This document shows, one piece after another, positions 25,101 to 37,181 of a DNA stretch of 64,000 bases. The position numbers and the translations under genes are program-made. How positions within the stretch are numbered: position 1 is the stretch's first letter; every line of letters begins with the position of its first letter. Below the pieces are notes generated by a model. That model saw only the letters and a program-made list of their open reading frames with translations, was not told the DNA's origin and did no database searches. Origin of the DNA: Prorocentrum cordatum (taxonomy: Eukaryota; Sar; Dinophyceae; Prorocentrales; Prorocentraceae); NCBI GenBank assembly GCA_963575745.1, contig CAUYUJ010019346.1, positions 35,001 through 99,000 on the forward strand, in the 5' to 3' direction.

Positions 25101-28100
25101 TGCAACAGTGCCACGGGTGGGGAGCAGGCCTTCCTCAAAAGGGCGATCGCGCCAGACGCCTCGATAAACGGCGTGATCGTTGTGTCTCGCGTTTCTGATT
25201 ACGCGTCCCATAGATGCTCCGGATTTGCTTCGGGCAACGGGGCTTGATTAGTAGTGGGGCCTCGGAGCCCCTAAGTTGGCCTGAGTCGCTAAACCAGGTG
25301 TGCCGCATCTGGTTTTTACCTAACAGCTCTTGCTGATAGGTTTCTAGTGGTCTCAAAAGAGAGCATCATGACTCCTCAGGGGGGTCTGGGCGGGACCCGG
25401 AAAGGCTGCCGCCGAAGCCGAAATCGCTTGGGACATCCTCGCAAAATCGCTCTTGGTGCTCCCAGAACTCCATTCCCGGGTCACATTTTGGATGCCCGGA
25501 GCCAACTGTAGGCCACTTCGTGCTCTTCGACTTCCCAGAATTCCATTCTTTTGCATGATTTTGAATGCCCGGAGCCAACTGTAGGCCACTTCGTGTTCTT
25601 CGAGTTTCCTGGGCCACATTTTGGATGCCCGGAGCCAACTGTAGGCCACTTCGTGCTCTTCAAGTTCCCAGAACTCCTATCCTGGGCATGATTTTGAATG
25701 CCCGGAGCCAACTGTAGGCCACTTCGTGTTCTTCTAGTTCCCAGAACTCCATTCCTGGGCATGATTTTGAATGCTGAGGCAGGCTGATGCTGCGGCCGAG
25801 GCAGGCTGAGGCTGAGGCAGGCTGAGGCTGAGGCTGAGGCTGAGGCTGAGGCTGAGGCTGAAGCAGGCTGGCTGAGGCAGGCTGAGGCTGAGGCTGATGC
25901 AGGCTGAGGCTGCAGGCTGAGGCTGAGGCTGAGGCTGAGGCTGAAGCAGGCTGAGGCTGAGGCTGAGGCTGAAGGCTGAGGCTGAGGCTGAGGCAGGCTG
26001 AGGCTGAGGCTGAGGCAGGCTGAGGCTGAGGCTGTGACTGCGACTGCCGTTGCCGCTGCGACTGTCATCGCGAATGCGACTACGACTGCGAGAACAGCAG
26101 AATTCTACAACTGGATTTTCATCTGAATCTTAAGGGGAATGCTTTCAGATATGCTTCTACACATCGCTGTTAGGTTGCTTTGCCGGGATAATTTTTCGGG
26201 TGACGGCAGTTCCGGTTAGTGGAATGGGGCGGGGGGGCGTCCCCCACTACACATCACTGAGCCAGGTCCCACTAAACCCAGTCCTGCCAGCGCCCGAATG
26301 TTCTCGCGTGGCGGAGGAAGAAAAAAAACGGCGGCCGAAGGTTTTTTGAATTTTTGGCCTCGGGGGGCCCTGGCGGGGCCCTGGGCACGTGCTCCTCCCT
26401 CTCTCCCTCCCTCCCTCCCTCCCTCCCTCCGTCCTTTTCCTCCTCCTCTTCCTCCTCCTCCTCCTCCTCCTCCTCCTCCTCCTCCTCCTCCTCCTCCTCC
26501 TCATCATCAGGGCATGGGTTGAGACATCCAGGGGTCAACGTATTGAAAACATCGAGGTTTCGCAGGTCTAGCTTGGGGGAGGGGGCAAGGGCAGGACAAG
26601 CGGCTCGACATCGAGCTTCAGGCAGCGGGATAGAGTTCATCGAGGATCAAGTGGGGGTTCGAGAAACGGGGATCGAAGTTTGGCGTCCGAGGTTCTGGGT
26701 TCAGGAGTCGAAGGTCGGAATCTGCGGATGGATGATCAGGGTTCCATGGGGGAAAACAGGATCGAGGTGGACGAAAGGGGGAAAGGTACGAAACCTGATG
26801 CACGTGGCTTGTTTCGGTTTCTTGCTCGACACACACGGCCGCCTGTTGCATCAACTCTGCGCAGATGGTTCCCGAATCCCCCGTTGGCTACCCCGCTCTG
26901 TCGCCCGCCCCGGCAGCAGAGGCCAGAGGCAAGGGGAGAGGGAGGATGGGGGAACGGCTCGAGAAACTTTGTCGGGCTCGAAGACCACAGTTTTTCCGAT
27001 GTTGTTGTTTTCTCTGGGCCTCCTGGGGCCTTCGGGGGCCTCGTCTTGGGCACCCCGGTAGGCTCTGGAGGTGGCGCACGGGGCACTGAGGAGACTTCCA
27101 GATACTCAGCGAGCGAAGAACGGTATAAAATAAACATTTTCGCTGTCGGGGGCGCCTGTCCCTGGGCGGCTGGAAAGTTTATACCCCTACGGTGCCACCG
27201 TAAGGGTATAAACTTTCCAGCCGCCCTGGGACAGGCGCCCCCGACAGCGAAAAAGTTGATGTTATACCGTTCTTCGCCCGTTAAGATACCTCCAGCCAGA
27301 TCCTCGCTGTTGGCACGGGGAGGACTGACGAGGGGACAGGGGGAGGAAACAGGGGAATCAGGAGGGGGGCAGGCTGACCTACGCCCAGACGCCGCCTCCT
27401 ACACCAGCATCATCAGCGGCTGCGCGCTGCGCGGCGACGCGGAGGAATTCATTATCCTTTATCACTGCTCATCTTTCCGCACCCACACGCTCTCATGCTC
27501 AATGCTGGTAGCTGCCGTCCTGCTCATATTGTTCCTGCTCCTCCCGCCCCAGTTCCTGCTCATCACGATCCTCATGCTTCTCCTTTTTCCTCACGCCCAT
27601 CGTGCTCGGACGAAAGACGGGGGAGAGATGGAAAGATGGAGGGCATGAGCGAGGAGGCGCGCTAGCTTGGGAAGCGGAGGAAAAGCCGAGGATGAGGAAG
27701 AGGAAACGGAGGAACAGAAGAGGAGGAGGAAGAGGAATAAGAGGAGGACCGATCGAACCAACACCCCAAACCATGGCGCCGACGCCAACGCAGCACAAAG
27801 TTACAGCAGAAGCGAACCGCATGCAGTAGGACATCGGCGACCTCGTCAACCTGATCGCCGACACACCAGGGTGCATCCCGCCGGCACAGCACAATGACTC
27901 AACACCCAAAGATCCGCCACGCCACTTCCACCCAGCCGACCCATGTTCAACGGCTCACTCCAATGTAACTGGAAAATGCCCACCAAATCTGGCACACCTC
28001 AAGGCTTGACCGCCTTTTGACCAGCGTTGGCAGGCGGTCCACGCCACCGCCACGCTACGATAATAGTGGCACCCCGACCACCTTAACTGGCAGACGACGG

Positions 28101-31100
28101 GATGGTCGGCCCAATACATAGCAGTTGCTCAACCCATACCGATTGCCCAGCAGGTTTCCGCTAAGCTTGCTGCCGGGCCGATCTCACCCACGCGCGAGGG
28201 AAACCCCGACGTGCCATACAAACCATTTCCACCCAAGAAGACGGCCAGGCCAGCAACCAAAGCAGCCATGTCCACCGTGCCCCGACGGGCCCAGACACCC
28301 GTCGAGGAGGCACCCCAGGGTGTGCGGGTCGAGGCTTCTGCGTCCGGCATCCAGCACGACGCAATCGGCAGGCTCGCCGACGCCATCAGCACCATCCACC
28401 ACGACCCATGCACGCCGCACTACAACATGCAAGCCCACAGAAACCCAGAAGCACTTTCCGACTGGGAGAAGGACACACCGTATTGACAGAGTGGACCACG
28501 ATCAAATTTCGCACGACCTGCATGATTCCATGAGCAAAGGTCGCCGCGTCGCCCCGCTCAACATGGACTGCAATCAGGCGGTGCAAGCTGTGCAGCATGC
28601 AGGCATGCCCAGTAACTGATGGCCGCGCCGACAAAGCGCGACGTGAACGCGACGAGATATACAGCTACATCAAGTTTGCCTTGTGGTACAAGCCGACGGG
28701 CGCATCACCGGGCGCATCGCCAAGGGCATGATCCACTGGATGAACGCGCTGCCCCAGCTCAACAGCGACGCCGCCATTGCAGGGGAACTGACTGACCATC
28801 AACCTGTGTTTAACCCCCCGTCCGTCTTGACCTTTCCCCTCGCTGCCATTGCTCGTCCCCTCATGTTGCTGCGTTTGCCTGGAGCATGGGGCGACGAGCC
28901 CTGGCCCAAGTAGTCCAGGGAAGTGCTGCGCATGGCTCCGCGTCATTGAGGATGCCACAGCGAAATAAGAACCCCCCGGATAGTGGCGAGTTCGACGCTC
29001 GATCTGACCATAGCCAAAGCACGCAGCAGCACCCCAATACATGAGGACCTCAGGAGGAGAGTCAACGCGCGGCAGGAAGAAACCGATGCTCGCGGCTTGC
29101 TCGTCAAATGATATATGACCCTGGATTGGTGCGAGCCGGTGAATGTCGGCGGATGCCTCTCTGACTTTGCCCGCCTCCTATGCCGCGGGAGCGCGCGACA
29201 ACAATTTCGGCGACTTCGCAGAGGATTGGGGCTGCGCCCTCCTGGTGATGAAAGTTTCCCCTGAGTCGTCCACCTTTGAATCCCCGCTCAGACAGCGGAA
29301 AGAGAGAACGGCATCGCGACATCGAGTGCGATCTGGGGGCATGCCACAGGAAGGATAGAAAGTGGCGACCCAGGGCAAAACAAGAGGCGCGCGAAACTCG
29401 GGATTGCCAGCGGCAGCGCCCAGAAGAAATATGGTTGGGCCGATATTACAAGTCGGGCGCTCGCAGTTTCCGGGAAGAGTTCGCCTCGGCCGGCAAATCA
29501 TCCAATCCGCGACGCGACGAGATGAACTTTTCGATGCGCCGGCACAACACGGGCGGGCGTCGCATCGACGGGGATAAGTGCGCCCGTGCGCGCGCGGACA
29601 GCCGGCGGCGCAAGGCCGCAAAAGCTTCGCAGAGGGTGGGCCCAGAGCGCTCGCCCTCAAGAGGCCGCGCCGGCCCCGATGACGAAGCGCCCAATAGTGC
29701 GCCTCGGCCCCGAAACGCAGAGAGAGAGAGAGAGAGAGCACCCTGCAGACCCGAGGCAAGGCGCGCGGGGAGACGCCTGCCCGCGAGCGTCGAGCAAGCC
29801 CCCCATGGAGGGCGCCGCCGCCGAAGCCGGCCCGCGGTCGCGAACGGTCGGTTTCAAACGACTCAGGGCGAGGACGCTCGAGTGTGCCCGCGGTGGCGCG
29901 CGATCTCTCGCGGCCGGGGCAGCCGCCTCCGAGGCCGCCGCTAGCCCTCCCGCGCCGTGCCCTTCCAGGGGGGGAAGCAGGCGCGCGCGTTTTGGCGATG
30001 GAGCGGCCCGGCGCCGAGCGCGCGACCGCGTCGTTTCCGCGCGCGGGGGAAGCCAGGCGCTGGGCGCCCGCCGAGGTCTTTCCCCGCCCCATCGGGGAGA
30101 CCCGACGCTGGGCGCTCATGGAGGTCTGTCTCCGCGGCGCCGGGGGAACCCGACGCCAAGGCGATTTCGTCGGGGGGGCCCGCCGCCGCGACACGTCAGT
30201 CCGCCGCGACGCGCCGCGACGTTCATACCGCGCTGCGCCTGCGGCAGCACCTGGCGCCGGCATGGCGCTGCAAGGTTCCGTTGGAGTTAGCGCCTGGGCC
30301 GGCGGCGCTGTTAAATGTGAGGTATTGAGATGGGACTCTTGGTCAGTCTCATCAGCTTTGCATGTATAGCACAGCGACGACCATATGCGTGGGCTTGGCT
30401 GCGCAGCCCTTCGCGATATATTTGAGGAGGCATCGAGTCGGCGGGCGCACGGCCTGCAATTGCACCCGAATGGTGATCGAGATTTCAGCAACCACGCCAG
30501 GTCTCCCCCGAGCCCGCGGCCCAGCGCGTGTCACAATTGCAACTGGAGAGGAATGCGCGGCCCTAAGACCTCCCAGAAAATAGAGCACGGAGGCTGAGAG
30601 ACGGCATGTTGCATTTGGCCGATCAGACGCTCCGAGGCTGGTTCTGCACATTTCGAGCTCCTTGGCTTCGCCCTTGAGCTTCTTCTCTTGGTGTCGCTCG
30701 TTTCCTCTGTGGCCTCTTTGTCGTCCCATTCTGTCGTTTCTGGCCGCTCTTCCGTGCAGGGCTGGATCTGCCTTGCAAAGTTACGTTTGTTTTTCCTTGC
30801 TTTTGGGCCATGGCTTTCGTCGCGTTCCGCGCCACGCTTGCCCCGTTCTACCTCTCCGCGCGCTCCAGAAAATTGATTTCCCACTTGTGGGCAACTTCCG
30901 CGGACGTTGAACTTCCGCGCCCCCAACACGTTTCCCATTGCCTTTCTCGCGCAGATCACGGGGGGGAGCCTTTGACAGGAGCCGCGCGACCGCCGCGCCA
31001 TCGGGCGGGGCGCGCCCCGCTGCCCACCCCCCCCTTCCCTGGACAGGTTGAGCCCGTTTTCGTTTTGGGGCCCTTCGTGTTTTTCCTTCCTCTTTTATCG

Positions 31101-34100
31101 GGCGGGGCCCTGGGGCGAATTGAATCGGGAGCCTCCTGTCTAGGGTTTTTGGGCGGGGCGTGTGTTTTACCCGTCGTTCTCGGCGCGCGTTTGTTCTTCG
31201 CCGTGACCCCGCCTGGGTTTTGGGAGGTCGCGGGCCCGTTTTGGCCCTTCCACTCTCCGCCCTTCGTCGCCCCCCCTCCCGCCGCTGACGCTGCCCGCTC
31301 CGCTCATGGCCAGTATCCAGATTCAGGGCAAGGTATTTGGCAAGGAATCTTCAATCACGCCACCTTCACAGATCAGGGCCATCCTTCCTCTACCATCGGT
31401 CTTGCAAGTTCGCGACTGTCTCCTCGCGGCCGCCCTCGCACCTATGATTGACAGGGCTTGCCCCCCACCGTGCGGGCACGTTCGTGGGAGCCCAACGCCC
31501 GCGCCCGCGAGGCAAGTAACCTTGGCGTTGGCCAGGGCGGCCGCGGCCAGGAGCACCCCACGCAAACGACCCCTCGTCACTGTTGCAGCAGAGGGAGGAT
31601 CCTCTGTTGCAGCAGTGACGAGGGTGGCCGCCGCGTGGGTGGCTCAAACCTCCCCCCGCCTGTGGACCCTTCCCGACCCCGCAGTCCCTCCCTGGGAGCC
31701 CTACGACCACCTCGGCGGGCGATGGCCTCCCCGGTGGGACTGGGGGTCGGGGCGGTGGGAGGGCCTCCTCCTCCTCCTCCTCCTCCTCCTCCTCCTCCTC
31801 CTCCTCCTCCTCCTCCTCCTCGTACCCTTCCTCCTCCTCCTCCTCCTCCTCCTCCTCCTCCTCCTCCTCCTCCTCGTACCCTCCTCCTCTCCTCCTCCTC
31901 CTCCTCCTCCTTCCTCCCTCCTCCTCCTCCTCCTCCTCCTCCTCCTCCTCCTCCTCGGGTCCCCAGGGCGGGGGAGAGGAGGCCCCTCGGCCCCCCCCCC
32001 CCCGGGCGAGTGTGGCCTCACCGGCCACCGCACGCCACCGTCAGGGTGGCCCGGCCGCGCGTCCGCGGCGCCATTGCCACAGGCGCCAGGGCCACGCTGC
32101 CCTCCTCATCTCCACCCCCTGAGGTTTATGAGATCAGATGCCGTCCTCCTCCTCCTCCCCCTCCTCCTCGTCCTCCTCCCCCTCCTCCTCCTCCTCCTCC
32201 TCCTCCTCCTCCTCCTGCTCCTCCTCCTCCTGCTCCTCCTCTTCGATCCCCCCTCCCCAGGCGCTGGGGGACCTAGCTACCCCGCCCCTGGTGGGGCCTG
32301 ACGGTCCGCTTCTTACTTACCACATGCAGACAAAGTTTGATCGCCCCCTTCCAAGGTGCAAAAAGCCCCTGGGCGGGGGGAGGGCAGCTCCCGAACGGAT
32401 CGAGCGCCACCAAGTACGAGCTACAAGGAGGAGGAGGCGGAGGAAAAGGAGAAGGAGGAGGAGGAACGTGCGCAGGTGGGAGGAGGAGGAGGAATTTGGG
32501 CAGGTGGGAGGAGCAGGAGGAGGAGGAGGAGGAGGAGGAGGAGGAGGAGGAGGAGGAGGAGGAGGGAGGAGGGAGGAGGGAGGAGGGAGGAGGGAGGAGA
32601 AGGAGAAGGATTCTAGACGCTTCGCGTATCCCCACCAGCCCGTCCAGAAACGGCGCCCAGGCGAGTATAGGGTCGTCCTGAGGGGCTTTTCGGCGTCTTG
32701 GGTGCCTCGGGGGGGCCTCTGTGGGCCGTTCGGGATCCTGTTTGGGGCCTCCTGGGGGCCTCTTGGGGCCTCTTGGGGCCATCTTGGGGCCTTTGGGGGC
32801 CTCCTGGGCGCTTCTTGGGGCCATCTTTGCCCCCTCAGGAGGCCAAAATGGGGCCACAATCTCAGTAGAATCAATGATTTTGGCTTCCTCGCCGAGGCCG
32901 TTTTGGACGCTCTGACCGCTCCCCGCCCCTCCTGTCCAGGTCAGTGGGGAGGGGGTAGGGGGAGGGGTAAACCCTTCCCCGAAGGGGAAGAGGGAGGGGT
33001 GGAAGAGGAAACGCCCTAAACCACCGACGCCCAGAGGGCTGGTGGGAATCCGTTGTTATAGCTTGCTTCTCAGTGTAGCAAGTATTTTCGCGGCGCCGAG
33101 CGCACTGTATGCTCGGCACGCCATGTGCTCAAGCTACGCTGGGCGCGCGAGAGTTTGTTGCTGCGTTTATGACCGTACCTGACGCAAATCCGTCGACAAA
33201 ATAGTTCGAAGGAGAGTCGAACAACAAATCTCCATGAACGTCAATTTTCGGAGGTCCACGTGGATGTCTTGAATCTGCGCTGGGTCCCCCTGGCGGTGCC
33301 TCCAGCGCCGCCACTGGCGCGCTGCGCGCGAGGGGGTCCAGCGACGATCCAAGAAGTCTGCGCGGACCGCAGAAAGCTTATGCGTATGCCGTGTTGTCCT
33401 TCCTCTGGAGAGGAGCCCCACGAGTGCGGCCCCCTCCCCAGGGCGCCGTGAAGTGGCTGAGGCGGATGCGGTCCGAGGGCGTCGAGCCGAACGGGACTTC
33501 TGACGCGCCGCCTGTCTCTCCTCTTGCCCCCCACGTTTGCCAACCCGCTCGATGACTACCGGGAAGCTGGACACGACACGAGGCGGCCAGCCTTGGGCCA
33601 GAGTCGGATGCGCAGGTGGCCGCACGTCCTGCCAGCGCCCGGGCTCTTGCCTGGCCAGGGTCTCCGCCCGTCTGCATGTGTGTCCAGCTCGTGGCTCCCA
33701 CGTGATCCGCGCGTGAAGCCAGCCGAGTTTCACGCGTCCTGCAAGAGTGACCGCGAAAGGATGCCGTCCAGGAGAGGTGATCCCACGTTGCTTCTGGCAG
33801 TGGCGATCCCGTCGAAGGTGCCTGCGGCGAGTCACCGTCGCCCCCCGCCTCTCTGGCACAGCCGATCGTTGGGCCGATGCTTGGCCATCTTGGTGCAGGG
33901 CACGAGCTCTCTTGGTTTGTCTGTGGCTTGGGTGGCGGCGGGTTGGGCCAGAGATTCGGGCCCATCCAGCCACCGTGCTGGAGCTGCGGGTGCGATGCGC
34001 CGTGGGAGCACGGGAGTACGGCAGCGTCTTGGGACGGGGGCCTCAAAGGGAGAGTCCATTTGGGAGGCTATTTGGCACCTGTGGCCTCCTGACTTCAATC

Positions 34101-34692
34101 TTTGGCTTCTGGATGCCTCTGCGGGGCCTTCGGGTGGCCAGTTGGGTGGGGAGTCTGGGGTCTAAGCTGGACGGGATGTTTTCAGCGGTCTGGCGGTGGC
34201 GTCTTTTTTGAGGGCCATCTAGGGGCCGTTTTAAAAGCCTCTTGGGCCCTCTTTGGCTCCTTGGGGGCGGCCTTGGGGCTATCTTGGGAGCCTCTTTGTC
34301 TGTCTGGGGCGCTCTCTAGACCGAACAGGTGAGACTGTTCAGATCAGGCCGAGCCTCTCAGGCTGGCCCCGAGGGCCTCCAAGACGGCCCACGATGCCCT
34401 CAAGGCAGCTTCAGGACGGTCAGGCGGAACCATCCCGGGCATGCTCGAAGTCTCAATTCCCAGGAAACCTTCCCCGGCCTCAGGAGGCGCTCAGGAGAGC
34501 ACAAGGTATCCGCGAGTTGTGCAGCAGCTGTGGGCAGTGTTATTAGAAGGATGCCAGCATCATTGTATTCATGTTCTCCTTTATCCTGGAAACGTGCACG
34601 ATGCATCTTGTGCATGCTGAGAGAAAGAGGGAGAGGCAGGAGGAGGTCGAGGTCGCCCCTCCTGTCAGGGCCGAGGTTTGGCGTGTTATATG

Positions 34693-34747
<55 letters not shown>

Positions 34748-37034
34748 TCAAGCTGATGACAGGGCCTGCGGCGCCGAGCAACGTCCCAGGAGCAGGAGCA
34801 GTAGCGTCCGTTGCCGTGCTGCTCAAAAACCGGCAGGAGGCACGTGTCATGTCGCTATGCTTCATACTTCGTCTGTGCTCCGACTCTTCTTATATTATCT
34901 ACGCAGGCACCCTGGTGGGGTGGCGGTTCAGTGTCCGCAAGTATGTCGAAAACGGTAGGTTCGTATCGTGTAACGCCGCCAGTGGCCCAGAATTATTCAA
35001 CATGGAACGATCTGGCGATCGAAAAGCCGCCGATCGTTCAAGGTGGAAGGATCAACGCGGTGTCCCAAGCCCAACGCCGAAGTTGTCACGACATGAATTT
35101 GCCATGCAATGATGCCGTATTCGCCGCACTCGCAATTCACGTCGCTACCCAGCGAGGTTGCAGCCGAAGCCCGGGATGCCCAGCACCGCTCAGGTCCGCC
35201 GCGGGGCCCACTGACAGCGCGGCCTGGAAGTACATCCGCGGGCTGCCACATCAAGCCCCACTTCGTATTCTTCTCGAAGATGACCGCGCTTCCGCTCGGT
35301 GGACGCTGGGCCAGGCTTCTGCGTGTGCTACGCCACGTTTTGGCCCGTTGCTGCCCGATGCCGCCCGTCGCCACCACAGAGTTTACACCGCAAGATTCCC
35401 AAAACAGTGCTTGCACTCAGGGTGTCCGGCTTGTCTGTCAGAGGATTTGGGTGGGTTCGTCGAGCGTTCGCCCCGTTCTGGCCCCTGCCGCCCGCTGCCC
35501 CTTGCGTGGGTGCGTCACGGATTCGCCACATTGCCGCCCGTTGCCGCTTTGGTGGGTGCGTCGAGGGTTCGCCGCGCTCCGGCCCGTTGCCGCGCGTCGC
35601 CGCCCAGTGCCGGTTGTGTGCGGGCGTCGAGGATCCGCCACGTTCCCGCCCGTTGCCAGCCCGATGCCGCCCGTTGCCGCCAGTTGCCGCTCCAGTGGCA
35701 GCGTCGAGGATGCGCCACGTTCGGGCCTGGTGCCCCCCGTTGCCGAACGGGTGGCAGACTCGAGGAGTCGTAACGTTCCCACCCGATGTTGTCCGTTGAC
35801 GTTTGGGTGGTTGAGTCGCCAGGGTGCCATGTCGTTCGCGGGCGAGCGACCACATTTTCTCTCACATAGCTTGCTGCATCACGTAGCTTCCACTACATGG
35901 TTTCCACCACATAGCCTCCACCACAAAGGTTCCACCACATAGCTTCCACCACCAGGGTGCAACAACTCACTGTTTGAAGGCCACGCTGGCAAACATCTAC
36001 CCCTATCCCCCTATCGAAACCTTCTAGCGAAACGCGATGCGGGAATCATCCGCCCTCCCCCAGCCGCAAGGCTGGTGGATGGTGCATCGGTCCGATCCCA
36101 GCTCGATAAACCAAGACGTGTTTTGTAGAGGTGGGAGGTGGTCGAGGGCGCCAGTCTGTGTGACACAAGCGCATGCGCCTCCTAGGCTCACACGACCAGC
36201 AGCAGCGGGGGGGCAGGCAGGAGGTGCGGAAACAACAATCTACCGATACCGCTACGCCCCCCCCTTGTCCCGAGGCACGTTCCGACCAGGATTCCGAAAC
36301 GAAGCTGACCATGGCGAAGGGGGGGCCCCAGGAGGCCCCAAAAGGCGATGACGAGGGAGGGGGGCGGCATCGGTATTGGCACGTGGTTCTTTGAGAAGTT
36401 GTAGCCAGCATGTCTCAGGAGCGACTGAAAAACGTAACATTGACTGTGATGGGTTTCGGGAGTATATGTGCGTTGCACGGACGTTCGTAGCACGAGGCTG
36501 GCCTCACGGACATGGGGGTCGTCTTCATGCCCGTGCCTGGGCGCGTACGTCTCTTGTGAGCTCCCTCCCCCCTCCCGCACCTCCCACTCGATATTTTCGA
36601 GCCTCGGGGCCCTGGGCCTCTTTCGACGCTATCCTTTGGACCAGCTCTTCATCCTGGGCAGCTCCTGACCGCCGCCGCAAGGATTCAGGCATGCGCAGAG
36701 GGGGGATAGGAGGAGGGGGGAAGGCCTCTTGGAAGCACCCCAGCCTCTCAGAAGGCGCGGGCCTTGTCTGCAGATGTAGGGCGGGCGCATTCTAAGGAGT
36801 GGCCTCCTCCTAAGAAGCCTTCCCCTCTCCCCCTAAGCCTAGGACTGGTCCAATAATGCGCACAAGACGCGCAACACTCGTTGTTCTCCTGGGGAGCACT
36901 TCGCCCCCGGGCCACGTTTCTGGGCCCCCCAATCGTCGTTCTGGGCAGAGTGCTTCGTCTTGGACAAACAGGACGAAACCACAAACAACTCCCCCATACC
37001 CCGGAGCTTTTGAGCGGACCCGGGCCGTCGCCGC

Positions 37035-37065
<31 letters not shown>

Positions 37066-37150
37066 GCCGCAGCCCTCGCGGCCCTTGCCGTGGAGCGCGC
37101 CGCCACAGAATCACGTACAACGCCGTGCTGCACGCCGTCGCCGTCGCCGC

Positions 37151-37181
<31 letters not shown>

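Noticed and set aside
29178-30491. 437-codon minus-strand frame
   Set aside because: Arg/Pro/Ser-rich text typical of GC-rich noncoding DNA; the plus strand is equally open; no family features.
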